A stretch of DNA of 64,000 nt from Salinisphaera sp052044135 (lineage in GTDB: Bacteria > Pseudomonadota > Gammaproteobacteria > Nevskiales > Salinisphaeraceae). Below are positions 38,547 to 46,890 of the stretch, piece by piece (the first letter of the stretch is position 1; each line of letters opens with the position of its first letter). The position numbers were made by a program, and so were the translations under genes. The stretch is taken from positions 57,156 through 121,155 of the forward strand of contig NZ_JBQDYF010000012.1 of the NCBI RefSeq assembly GCF_052044135.1, in the 5' to 3' direction. The notes under the pieces were generated by a model. It made no database searches and was not told the DNA's origin. It saw only the letters and a program-made list of their open reading frames with translations.

Positions 38547-38850
38547 CGGTTTCACCCAGATTCGCAGCGAGCCGTTGCGCTTTCGCGATGTCGGCCTGTT
38601 GCTTCGTTTTGCTGGATTTGTCGCCCCCGCATAGAAGGATCACCAGTTCGCTGCCGCGCTTGGTGTAATACACCCGGTAGGCCTTGCCTTCGCGAATTTT
38701 CAGTTCGCTGACGCCGCCTTTCAGATCACGGTGCTCGCCCGGATTGCCATCAGCCAAGCGGCGGATGCGGATATCAATGCGTAGCTGCGCTCGTTTGTCC
38801 TTTAGACCATCAAGCCAGTGCGCAAACTCGACTGTCTGCTTGATATCCAT
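38536..38850 (-). CDS. HigB/RelE-superfamily addiction-module toxin
   Basis: 104-aa RelE/ParE-fold toxin of the phage-derived Gp49/HigB group: FAHWLDGLKDKRAQLRIDIRIRRL, then GEHRDLKGGVSELKIREGKAYRVYY and ELVILLCGGDKSSKTKQQADI, the classic pattern of this family (RNA-cleaving in known members). Starts at 38850 directly beside an 18-bp near-palindrome, a likely operator. Paired with the overlapping COG3636 antitoxin gene. Confidence 0.9.
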   Translation of the reverse strand: MDIKQTVEFAHWLDGLKDKRAQLRIDIRIRRLADGNPGEHRDLKGGVSELKIREGKAYRVYYTKRGSELVILLCGGDKSSKTKQQADIAKAQRLAANLGETDEY

Positions 38851-38859
38851 GTATTAAAG

Positions 38860-38877
38860 TGTAGCTTTAAAACTACA
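38860..38877. promoter_or_regulatory. Operator/promoter of the HigB/HigA-like pair
   Basis: Near-perfect 18-bp palindrome TGTAGCTTTAAAACTACA (one mismatched pair) 9 nt upstream of the toxin ATG, in an AT-rich patch. On the minus strand TTGGAT, 17 bp, TACACT could form a promoter overlapping it, which would give a nearly leaderless transcript. Confidence 0.55.
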
Positions 38878-39007
38878 ATAATCCAATGGACCAGAAAACG
38901 TCCGCAAACAAAACGCACCCCCGGAATGCCTCATGCCGAGTATTTAACGCCCGGCTGAACGCTCGGCAGACATAGGCCAAAGTCGAGCTGCGCTCAGCAA
39001 ACCAAGC

Positions 39008-42000
39008 TCACAAACTCACCAGATCTTGCAACTCCGCGTCGGACAGATCGGTGATCCAGCGCTCGCCGCTGGCCACGGTCAGGTCGGCCAGCTCTTTTTT
39101 CGACTGGATCATGGCATCGATTTTCTCTTCGAAGGTGTTTTCCGTGATCAGGCGATGGACGATGACATTGCGGCGCTGGCCGATGCGATAGGCGCGATCG
39201 GTGGCCTGGGCCTCGACCGCGGGGTTCCACCACAGGTCGTAGTGGATGACCTGGCTGGCCGCGGTGAGGTTCAGGCCCGTGCCGCCGGCCTTGAGCGAGA
39301 CGATCAGGGCGCGCGGGCCACCCTCGCCCTGGAACGCATCGACCAGGCCGTCGCGCTGCTTGCGGGTGAGCCCGCCGTGCAGAAACGGGGCGTCGATGCC
39401 GAGTTCGTCGCCGAGTGCTGCGGCCAGCAGCCGGCCCATCGTCGTGTACTGGGTGAAGATGAGGGCTTTTTCACCGGCGGCATCGATTTCGCGCAGGATG
39501 CCCATGAACGCAGCGAGCTTGCCGGAAGCTTCGATATCGGCGGTCTCGCGGCCGGCGAACTGGGCCGGGCTGTTGCAGATCTGCTTGAGGGCATTGAGCA
39601 GTTTGAAGATGATGCCGCGCCGCTCGACGCCCTCCTCGGCCTCGGCCAGCTCCTGCATGATGGTGTCCACGGTGTTCTGGTACAGCGAGGCCTGTTCCGC
39701 GGACAGCCGGCAATAGCGATTGGCTTCGATCTTGTCCGGCAGGTCGGCGATGATGGATCGGTCGGTCTTGAGCCGGCGCAGGATGAACGGCGCGGTGATG
39801 GCACGGAATTTATCCAGCGCGGCGTGGTCGCGGTCGCGCTCGATCGGCTGGGCGAACATTTGGGCGAAACGTTTCTGGCTGCCCAGAACTTTCGGATTGA
39901 TGAAATCGAATACCGACCAGTATTCCCGCAGACGATTCTCCACCGGGGTGCCGGACAACGCGATCCGGATATCGGCCTTGAGGCGCTTGACCGCCCTGGT
40001 CTGGGCGGCCGCCGGATTCTTGATGTTCTGGGCCTCGTCGATGGCCACCAGCGCCCAGCGCGGCCGGGCCACTGTCTTGGCATCCGAGCGCGCCAGGCCG
40101 TAGCTGGTCAGCACCACGTCGTGGCCGGCCCGGTCGAGCTGGCGATTCGGGCCGTGGTAGATCTGCACCGTCAGGTCCGGCGCAAAACGCGCGATCTCGT
40201 GGCGCCAGTTGGTCAGCAGCGGGGTCGGCACGACAATCAGCGCGCTCGCCTGGTCGAGCCGATGGGTCGCTTTCAGATGCGCCAACAGCGCGATCACCTG
40301 CAAGGTCTTGCCCAGCCCCATGTCGTCGGCCAGCAGGCTGCCGAAGCCCAGCCGGGCGTTTTCGGCGAGCCACTCGAAGCCGCGCTGCTGATACGGCCGC
40401 AGGCGGGCGTCGAGCGTGGCCGGCACCGGCGGCGGCGATTGCGGCCGGATCAGTTGATCGAACAGGGCCCGGGCGTCCTCGCTGGCGGCGACCGCGGCGC
40501 CATCGAGTTCGCCGGACAGGCCGGCCTGCAGCAACTCGGCGCGCGACAGTTCGGCCGGTGGCGTGTCCAGTTTGTCGAGCAGGCGACGTGTCTCTTGTGC
40601 GTCGACCATGACGTATTGATCCATGATCCGCACCAGGCCCGCGGCGTTCTCGACCAGCCGCCGGAATTCGTCAACCGAGATATGGCGATCGCCGATCGCC
40701 ACCTGCCAATCGAACGTCAGCAATTGATCGAGGTTGAGATAACTGACCGCCGACTCGCTGTCCGCACTCGACAACGACAGGCTGGCCTGGGGCCGGGCCA
40801 GATTGCGCAGCGCCTTGGGCAGGATCACGCCGATACCCAGCATGCGCAGCGCCGGCAGCACGTCGCGCAGGATCGGGGTGAAGGCCTCGAGGCTATAGAC
40901 CAGCGTCTGTTCGGGTGTCTCGTCGGTGCCCGGCGTGCCCGCCTCGCCTGCATACAACTGTTCGATATCCGGGAAGTAATCCGCCAGCACCGCCAGATCG
41001 GCGAGCACGTCGGCCCGGGCGGGTCCGCCGGGCGTCTCGGCCAGCCAGTCCGCAATCGGCTGGAAGCCGTCGTCGCGCTCGACCGTCAGCGCCACGGCCA
41101 GCTGGTCCTCGCCCGGCTCGTCGACCCGCAAATGCAGCCGGTGCGCGCGTTCGCCCAGGCTCAGGCGGCGCAGCCAGTGGGCGATCAACGACGGCGTCCG
41201 GTGCGTCTCGAAGGACTCGAAACGCACCGGCTGGCCGGTGAAGAATACCCGCTTGATCGCGTCATCCTGCCGCGATTCGGCCGTGCTCTGGAAACCGGCG
41301 CGAACGAAGAAGCCGAGCAGCACGCCCAGGGCGGCGCCGATCTGGGTGGGCGCATCGGCATAGGCCGGCTCGCGCCGGCGTGACTTGCCGCTTTCCAGTC
41401 GCCCCCGTTCCAGCTGCACCAGATCCGGCGGACACAGCGCGCACAGGTGCTCGAACAGATCCGCGACCGGCTCGGCCAGGCGTGCCGGCTGCCATGTCAC
41501 GACGGTCGCGCCGCGGCTGTCCGCGGCCACGGCGGGCACGAAGGCGCCCTGCTCGATCAGCTTGAGCGCGAAGCGCAGCAATGTGCGCCACAGGGCCACG
41601 CGATGGGCCAGCCGCGGCTCGCGCTCGGCCGGCACGGCATGCAGCCCGGCCAGGAACGCCTCGAAGTCATCCGGGGCGCGTTTTTTATGTACTGGCTTGA
41701 ACAGGCGCCCGTGGTCGCCGCGCATCTCGATCAGGCCGCCGCTGTCGTCGATGACGGCGGTCAGCCGGGTAACCCGCTCGGCCTCGGGCCATGGCGTGTC
41801 GGCCTCGCGATCATACGCCCGGGCGGCTCTTCGCGCGCGTTTGTAATGCGTGGCCAGAATCTGGTGGAAATCCTTGCTGTGAAACAGCGGCTGGGCCGAG
41901 AGAATCGTGAAAATCCGTGACTCGAGCGCCGGAATCCGAGATAAATCGAGCGCGGCGAAGGCCTCGGCCGATGGCGGCTCGAAATGCTCGATCGCCGGCT

Positions 42001-42568
42001 CGCGCGACCAGTCCTCCGACAACACGGGCAGCGTGGTGAGCGAGTCGGGGGCCACGCCCATCTGCGCCTGCAGTGTTTGGGCCAGATCCAGCCCATGCAG
42101 CGCGAACACGACGAACGGATCCTTGTCGATTTCGTTGGCGATCAGATAGATCACCGCCGCGATGTGCTTGCAGGGCAGCGCGTCGTCGGGACAGGAACAA
42201 CGCGCGGTCAGGTCACGCCAGGAGCGCGGAAACAGCCGGATACCGCGCGCGCCGAGCCGTGTCAGGACATGCGCCGGCAGTTCGCGGTTGAGCAGGCGCG
42301 ACAACAGCACTGGATCGGCTTGCACCGTGTCCAGCACGGTCTGCCGCTCGACCTTGGAAAATGCCGGCAGCGCGATACGGACCCGGTACGGTGTGGGTCG
42401 CGTGCCCAGTACGCGGGCGGCCGCCGTGCCGCCGGCGATGTCGACCGCGCGGACCGAGCCGTTATTGGCATAGCGCCGGCCACGCGGCAGCCGGTTGCTC
42501 TGATCGATACCGTCGAAGGCAGCCAGCCATTGCCGGCCCCACCAGGTGCGTCCGAAATCGGCGGGCAT
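39008..42568 (-). CDS. SWIM zinc-finger SNF2-family helicase/translocase
   Basis: 1186-aa superfamily 2 DNA translocase. A SWIM zinc finger lies at the N-terminus (C124, C126, C133, H135 in CSCPDDALPCKH). A long unassigned middle region follows. The SNF2 ATPase has Walker A DDMGLGKT near 750 and the DEAQ box AIDEAQNIKN near 843, and the helicase C-terminal domain contains GGTGLNLTAASQVIHYDLWWNP and AYRIGQRRNV. Such proteins remodel protein-DNA complexes; SNF2 proteins also occur in defence systems such as DISARM. A small gene follows upstream on the same strand. Specific role unknown. Confidence 0.9.
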   Translation of the reverse strand: MPADFGRTWWGRQWLAAFDGIDQSNRLPRGRRYANNGSVRAVDIAGGTAAARVLGTRPTPYRVRIALPAFSKVERQTVLDTVQADPVLLSRLLNRELPAHVLTRLGARGIRLFPRSWRDLTARCSCPDDALPCKHIAAVIYLIANEIDKDPFVVFALHGLDLAQTLQAQMGVAPDSLTTLPVLSEDWSREPAIEHFEPPSAEAFAALDLSRIPALESRIFTILSAQPLFHSKDFHQILATHYKRARRAARAYDREADTPWPEAERVTRLTAVIDDSGGLIEMRGDHGRLFKPVHKKRAPDDFEAFLAGLHAVPAEREPRLAHRVALWRTLLRFALKLIEQGAFVPAVAADSRGATVVTWQPARLAEPVADLFEHLCALCPPDLVQLERGRLESGKSRRREPAYADAPTQIGAALGVLLGFFVRAGFQSTAESRQDDAIKRVFFTGQPVRFESFETHRTPSLIAHWLRRLSLGERAHRLHLRVDEPGEDQLAVALTVERDDGFQPIADWLAETPGGPARADVLADLAVLADYFPDIEQLYAGEAGTPGTDETPEQTLVYSLEAFTPILRDVLPALRMLGIGVILPKALRNLARPQASLSLSSADSESAVSYLNLDQLLTFDWQVAIGDRHISVDEFRRLVENAAGLVRIMDQYVMVDAQETRRLLDKLDTPPAELSRAELLQAGLSGELDGAAVAASEDARALFDQLIRPQSPPPVPATLDARLRPYQQRGFEWLAENARLGFGSLLADDMGLGKTLQVIALLAHLKATHRLDQASALIVVPTPLLTNWRHEIARFAPDLTVQIYHGPNRQLDRAGHDVVLTSYGLARSDAKTVARPRWALVAIDEAQNIKNPAAAQTRAVKRLKADIRIALSGTPVENRLREYWSVFDFINPKVLGSQKRFAQMFAQPIERDRDHAALDKFRAITAPFILRRLKTDRSIIADLPDKIEANRYCRLSAEQASLYQNTVDTIMQELAEAEEGVERRGIIFKLLNALKQICNSPAQFAGRETADIEASGKLAAFMGILREIDAAGEKALIFTQYTTMGRLLAAALGDELGIDAPFLHGGLTRKQRDGLVDAFQGEGGPRALIVSLKAGGTGLNLTAASQVIHYDLWWNPAVEAQATDRAYRIGQRRNVIVHRLITENTFEEKIDAMIQSKKELADLTVASGERWITDLSDAELQDLVSL

Positions 42569-42627
42569 ATCACGTCAGCCTGTACTGCGCCGCCTCTTCA
42601 GGTCGGCCAATCTCTGTTGCCGGCTCA

Positions 42628-42936
42628 TCATGCCTGTCGTTCGAGACGAATAGCCGAATCATCGCCGAGATGGATGAACAACCGGCCTTCGCCCGTGTCC
42701 TGGTCCGTCAGGGATAGCCAGCCGCGACCGCTGACGTCGTCGCCTTCATCGCTGCGTTGCCAGGAAAAATCCACGCGACGGCCGTTATCGGCGTAGCGGG
42801 TGTCGATCACGGCGCCGAAGGCGAATTCACCCGAATCATCGGCAAAACGGAAATAGCCCGGCTGGACGAGGTCGATGAAGTCTTCGTCCCATGTTTGCAT
42901 CCAGACGATACGCCAGTGACCCTTGAACCCAGCCAT
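42628..42936 (-). CDS. Conserved hypothetical protein next to the SNF2 gene
   Basis: 102-aa acidic, tryptophan-rich protein: MAGFKGHWRIVWMQTWDEDF at the start and GRGWLSLTDQDTGEGRLFIH followed by LGDDSAIRLE at the end. I recognise the pattern as a widespread small hypothetical family but know no function. Start at 42936 chosen because the conserved GHWRIV motif follows at once. It is 59 bp upstream of the SNF2 gene on the same strand and probably co-transcribed. Confidence 0.75.
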   Translation of the reverse strand: MAGFKGHWRIVWMQTWDEDFIDLVQPGYFRFADDSGEFAFGAVIDTRYADNGRRVDFSWQRSDEGDDVSGRGWLSLTDQDTGEGRLFIHLGDDSAIRLERQA

Positions 42937-42985
42937 GAAGTTCTCCGGGCGCGCGGGCACTTGTGATTTGTTTTGTCGACCGGGC

Positions 42986-43897
42986 TCAGGCCGGTGTCGG
43001 CGTATCCGATACCGGCCGCGGCGCGCCGGAATCGCCGATCAGCGTCCCCACCCCGGCATCGGTGAACAGCTCGAGCAAAACGGCGTTCTCCACCCGGCCG
43101 TCCACGATATGCGCCGCGCGCACGCCGTCGGCCACGGCATCCAGCGCGCACTGAATCTTGGGCAGCATGCCGCCGTGGATGACGCCGGCGTCGATGAGCT
43201 TGCGGACCTGCTCGGGCGTCAGCCCTGTCAGCAGACGGCCTTCGGCATCCAGCACGCCCGGCGTGTTGGTCAGCAGCATCAGCTTTTCCGCCTTGAGCAC
43301 CGAGGCGATCCGGCCCGCCACCAGGTCGGCGTTGATGTTGTAGCTGCGCCCGTCGGCGCCGACCCCGATCGGGGCGATCACCGGAATGAAGTCGTCGGCC
43401 TCGAGATGCTTGACGATGCCCGGGTCGATGCCGGCGACTTCGCCGACAAAGCCGAGATCGGTTGCGTCTTCGACCAGGGTCAGCTTGCGCGCGGTGATGA
43501 GGTTGCCGTCCTTGCCGGTCAGGCCCACGGCGCGGCCGCCGTGCTGGTTGATGAGGTTGACGATTTCCTTGTTCACCAGGCCACCGAGCACCATTTCGAC
43601 CACGTCCATGGTGTCGGCATCGGTGACCCGCATGCCCTTGATGAACTCGGTCTGCTTGCCGACCCGCGCCAGGACCTTGCCGATCTGCGGGCCGCCGCCG
43701 TGCACCACCACCGGGTTGAAGCCGACCAGTTTCATGAGCGCGATATCGCGCGCGAAACCGGATTTCAGCTCCGGATCGGTCATGGCGTTGCCGCCATACT
43801 TGATGACGACGGTCTTGCCGGCGAAACGGCGGATGTAGGGCAGCGCTTCGCCGAGTACGCGGGCCACGCGGGCGGCGGCTTCGGGGTCCAGGGACAT
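42986..43897 (-). CDS. argB: Acetylglutamate kinase
   Basis: 303-aa amino-acid kinase of arginine synthesis. It has VVIKYGGNAMTDPEL, VVVHGGGPQIG, and the C-terminal IIHGGMLPK-type region (GVIHGGMLPKIQCALDAV). I use the ATG at 43897 (MSLDPEAAARVARVLGEALP), matching Pseudomonas ArgB; an ATG six codons upstream is possible. The N-terminal helix before the kinase core is the feature linked to arginine-sensitive ArgB. Marks the return to backbone after the accessory island. Confidence 0.95.
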   Translation of the reverse strand: MSLDPEAAARVARVLGEALPYIRRFAGKTVVIKYGGNAMTDPELKSGFARDIALMKLVGFNPVVVHGGGPQIGKVLARVGKQTEFIKGMRVTDADTMDVVEMVLGGLVNKEIVNLINQHGGRAVGLTGKDGNLITARKLTLVEDATDLGFVGEVAGIDPGIVKHLEADDFIPVIAPIGVGADGRSYNINADLVAGRIASVLKAEKLMLLTNTPGVLDAEGRLLTGLTPEQVRKLIDAGVIHGGMLPKIQCALDAVADGVRAAHIVDGRVENAVLLELFTDAGVGTLIGDSGAPRPVSDTPTPA

Positions 43898-43924
43898 ACG
43901 TCTTTTGTGCTCCATCGACCGGAC

Positions 43925-44341
43925 TCAGTTGTCGGCCATGACCGCGGCCACGGCCGCATGATCATAGGTGGTGATCTCGAACCGGTTGCCATCGGGATCG
44001 GCAAAATACAGCGACCACGATACCGCGTGGTCCGCCCGGCGCACGGCCAGATCGGGCGCGGCGGACAGGTCGCGCTGCCAGGCGAGAAAATCGGCGCCGC
44101 TCACGCGCAGGGCGATGATGGCCCGATGCACCGATTCGCTCTGCTCGAACAGGGCGAGCGTGACCGTGCGCGCCGGGTTCGACAACGCCAGCGGGCCGCC
44201 CTCGCGCGCCCAGAACTCGAGTTCGGGCACGGGCGTCAACCCGAGCACGCGTGCATACCACTGGCGCGCGGCAGCACAATCGGCCACAAACACATGCACA
44301 TGGTCGATAGCGAGCAACGTCGTGCCGTCGCCGATCGTCAT
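43925..44341 (-). CDS. Glyoxalase/bleomycin resistance (VOC) family protein
   Basis: 138-aa vicinal-oxygen-chelate protein: AIDHVHVFVADCAAARQWYA with the metal-binding His, VLGLTPVPELEFW, and ADHAVSWSLYFADPDGNRFE with the second half-site and Glu. Start at 44341 gives similarity from the first strand. Only 4 bp separate it from dut. Reaction unknown; dioxygenase-, glyoxalase- and resistance-type members share this fold. Confidence 0.85.
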   Translation of the reverse strand: MTIGDGTTLLAIDHVHVFVADCAAARQWYARVLGLTPVPELEFWAREGGPLALSNPARTVTLALFEQSESVHRAIIALRVSGADFLAWQRDLSAAPDLAVRRADHAVSWSLYFADPDGNRFEITTYDHAAVAAVMADN

Positions 44342-44345
44342 CGGA

Positions 44346-44801
44346 TCACGCCGCGCCGGTCGAGCCGAAGCCGCCCGCGCCGCGCGTGCTTTCGTCGAAT
44401 TCGTCGACCACGGCGAGCTCGGCCGCAACCACGGGGATGAGCACGAACTGCGCGATGCGCTCGCCGGGTTCGATGGTGTAGGCCACATCGGCGCGGTTCC
44501 AGACCGAGACCTTGAGTTCGCCCTGATAGTCGGAGTCGATCAGGCCGGTGCCGTTGCCGAGCACGATGCCGTGTTTGTGGCCCAGCCCCGAGCGCGGCAG
44601 GATCAGCCCGGCCAGGTTCGGATCGGCGATATGCACCGCCAGACCACTGGGCAGCAGTTCGCATTGACCGGGCGCAAGCGACAGCGGCGCGGCGATCATC
44701 GCGCGCAGGTCGATGCCGGCCGAGCCGGCGGTGGCGCGCGCCGGCATGGGAAAGTCGCGGCCGAGCCGCGCGTCGAGGCGTTTCACCTGCAGTTGTGTCA
44801 T
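44346..44801 (-). CDS. dut: dUTP diphosphatase
   Basis: 151-aa trimeric dUTPase. All five family motifs are visible: AGIDLRA, PRSGLGHKHG, GNGTGLIDSDYQGEL, ERIAQFVLIPV and the C-terminal arm RGAGGFGSTG. Located 26 bp downstream of coaBC in the conserved coaBC-dut order. Confidence 0.97.
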   Translation of the reverse strand: MTQLQVKRLDARLGRDFPMPARATAGSAGIDLRAMIAAPLSLAPGQCELLPSGLAVHIADPNLAGLILPRSGLGHKHGIVLGNGTGLIDSDYQGELKVSVWNRADVAYTIEPGERIAQFVLIPVVAAELAVVDEFDESTRGAGGFGSTGAA

Positions 44802-44827
44802 CGAATGTTCCGAATCCTTCGAGGGTG

Positions 44828-46024
44828 TTAGGTCAGGCGTTCGCCGATCAGGGCGACCAGATCGCGGGCCAGATCGGCCTTGGCCGCCCGCGCCAGGCGT
44901 TTCTCGCCGCCGTCCCAGATCACGAGCAGTTCGTTGTCGTCGCGGCCGAAGGCCTGGTCCGGGCCGACCACGTTGCCGGCGATCATGGACAGCCCCTTGC
45001 GCCGGCGCTTGTCGCGCGCGGCGGCTTCCATGCCGGTGGTCTCGGCGGCGAAGCCGAGCGTGAAGGCGCCCGGCCAGGCCCGCGCGACCGCGGCGATGAT
45101 GTCGGCGGTACGCGCCAGGCGCAGCGTGGCATCGCCGTCGGATTTCTTGATCTTATCGCCGGCCACCTCGGCCGGGCGGTAGTCGGCGACCGCCGCCGCG
45201 CCGATGAAGACATCCGCACCGGGCATGGCGGCCATCACCGCATCGTACATCTGGCCGGCCGATTCCACGTCGATGCGCGCGACAGCCGCCGGGGCAGCCA
45301 GTGTCGTCGGCCCGGACACCAGCGTGACCTCGGCCCCCGCCGCCGCGCATGCCGCGGCCAGCGCGTAGCCCATGCGCCCCGACGAACGATTGGTCAGATA
45401 GCGCACCGGATCGAGCGCCTCCCGCGTGGGCCCCGCGGTGACCACCACACGCCGCCCGGCGAGCGCCCCGCGTGCGGCGCTGTAACGGGCGATCAACGCA
45501 TCCCGGATCGCATCGGGCTCGCTCATGCGCCCGGCGCCGGACTCGCGCTCGGCCAGCTCGCCGGTGTCCGGGCCGATAATGGTCACCCCGCGCTCGGCCA
45601 GCGCCGTCATGTTCGCGCGCGTGGCCGGGTGCGCCCACATCACATGATTCATCGCCGGCGCCACCACCATATCGGCGGTGGTGGCCAGACAGAGCGTGGT
45701 CAACAAATCGTCGGCGCGGCCGAGTGCCAGCCGCGCCAGGATGTCGGCGCTGGCGGGCGCGATCAGGACCAGCTCGGCCCAGCGCGCCAGCTCGATATGG
45801 CCCATCGCCAGCTCGGCGGATTCATCCCAGAGGTCGTCACGCACCGGATGGCCGGAAACGGCCGCCAGGGTCATCGGCGTGACGAACCGTTTCGCCGCCG
45901 GGGTCATCACCACCTGGACCTCGGCGCCGGCCTCGACCAGACGGCGCACCAGGATCGGCGTCTTGTAGGCGGCGATGCTGCCGGTCACCCCGAGCAGCAC
46001 GCGACGTTGGGCCAGTGCTTGCAT
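44828..46024 (-). CDS. coaBC: Phosphopantothenoylcysteine decarboxylase / phosphopantothenate-cysteine ligase
   Basis: 398-aa bifunctional coenzyme A enzyme. The flavoprotein CoaC half starts RRVLLGVTGSIAAYKTP, with the active-site PAMNHVMW motif. The CoaB half begins at RRVVVTAGPTREALDPVRYLTNRSSGRMG. The start at 46024 matches family N-termini. Divergent from radC with 70 bp between start codons. Confidence 0.96.
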   Translation of the reverse strand: MQALAQRRVLLGVTGSIAAYKTPILVRRLVEAGAEVQVVMTPAAKRFVTPMTLAAVSGHPVRDDLWDESAELAMGHIELARWAELVLIAPASADILARLALGRADDLLTTLCLATTADMVVAPAMNHVMWAHPATRANMTALAERGVTIIGPDTGELAERESGAGRMSEPDAIRDALIARYSAARGALAGRRVVVTAGPTREALDPVRYLTNRSSGRMGYALAAACAAAGAEVTLVSGPTTLAAPAAVARIDVESAGQMYDAVMAAMPGADVFIGAAAVADYRPAEVAGDKIKKSDGDATLRLARTADIIAAVARAWPGAFTLGFAAETTGMEAAARDKRRRKGLSMIAGNVVGPDQAFGRDDNELLVIWDGGEKRLARAAKADLARDLVALIGERLT

Positions 46025-46094
46025 GGGCTCTATTGTACCCGGGACGGCCGGTCGCTCCATGGGCCGGGTCGAACAACGACAGACGGGGATGAGA

Positions 46095-46769
46095 ATGCGT
46101 ATCACGGACTGGCCGGCCACGGAGCGGCCACGCGAAAAACTGCTCGAACGCGGCGCCGCCGCGCTGTCGGACGCGGAGTTGCTGGCGATCTTTCTGCGCA
46201 CCGGCGTGACGGGCATGAGCGCGGTCGATCTCGCCCGGCGCCTGCTCACCGACTACGGCAGCCTCGATGCCCTGCTGGCCGCCGACCGCGCGAGCTTCAC
46301 CGCCGGCCGCGGGCTTGGCGTAGCCAAGTACGTGCAGCTGCAGGCGGTTCTGGAAATGGCGCGGCGCCATGCCGGGGAGACGATCCGCAAGCGCGACGTA
46401 TTAAGCGATCCGTCAGCCACCCGCGCCTACCTTGCGCTGCACTTGGCCCGGTCCGAGCACGAAGTCTTCGCCTGCGTGTTTCTGGACAACCGAAACCGCG
46501 TGATCGCATTCGAGGAGTTGTTTCGCGGCACGATCGACGGTGCGGCGGTCTACCCGCGGGAAGTGGTCAAGGCCGCGCTGGCACACAATGCCGCGGCGGT
46601 GATCCTGGCGCACAACCATCCATCGGGTGTCGCCGAGCCGAGCCCGGCGGATCGGGACATCACCCGGCGCCTGACCGATGCGCTGGGACTGGTCGATATC
46701 CGTGTGCTGGACCACGTCATCCTCGCCCGCGAAGCGACGACCAGCCTCGCCGAGCGGGGAATGATGTAA
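46095..46769 (+). CDS. radC: RadC family MPN+/JAMM protein
   Basis: 224-aa RadC with the N-terminal helix-hairpin-helix region (MRITDWPATERPREKLLERG, GRGLGVAKYVQLQAVLEM) and the C-terminal metal-binding JAMM motif HNHPSGVAEPSPAD with an upstream Glu. Start: ATG at 46095 with GGGGA 5 nt upstream; ATG at 46089 is the alternative. Part of the conserved coaBC-radC-rpmB-rpmG block, but here an outer-membrane gene has entered between radC and rpmB. Confidence 0.93.
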   Translation: MRITDWPATERPREKLLERGAAALSDAELLAIFLRTGVTGMSAVDLARRLLTDYGSLDALLAADRASFTAGRGLGVAKYVQLQAVLEMARRHAGETIRKRDVLSDPSATRAYLALHLARSEHEVFACVFLDNRNRVIAFEELFRGTIDGAAVYPREVVKAALAHNAAAVILAHNHPSGVAEPSPADRDITRRLTDALGLVDIRVLDHVILAREATTSLAERGMM

Positions 46770-46809
46770 AATACACAAAATACTATCGTAATGATTGTTT
46801 AATTTTTTA

Positions 46810-46836
46810 TTGACAATTTAGCCACGGCTTCATAAT
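46810..46836 (+). promoter_or_regulatory. Sigma70-type promoter of the outer-membrane beta-barrel gene
   Basis: Consensus TTGACA at 46810-46815 and CATAAT at 46831-46836 (15-bp spacer; using TAATGT as -10 gives 17 bp), in an AT-rich stretch unlike the rest of the window. The start site would fall just before the C10 tract and 45-50 nt upstream of the ATG at 46891. Confidence 0.7.
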
Positions 46837-46852
46837 GTCTCCGGCGATCGGA

Positions 46853-46862
46853 CCCCCCCCCC
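46853..46862 (+). repeat. C10 homopolymer in the leader of the outer-membrane protein gene
   Basis: Ten consecutive C residues between the promoter and the ribosome-binding site GGAG. Homopolymer tracts of this length slip during replication and can alter expression; in Neisseria such tracts near outer-membrane genes cause phase variation. Here it would lie in the 5' leader rather than in the promoter spacer. Confidence 0.85.
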
Positions 46863-46890
46863 TATCTGATTGTTAAGTTTGGAGAAAGAA

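Noticed and set aside
39026..41383. A 785-codon plus-strand frame opposite the SNF2 gene
   Set aside because: Same GC-driven artefact; the SNF2 helicase motifs are on the minus strand.
29374..42985. Prophage or integrative element
   Set aside because: No integrase, phage structural genes, tRNA or flanking direct repeats are visible; only defence and toxin-antitoxin genes.
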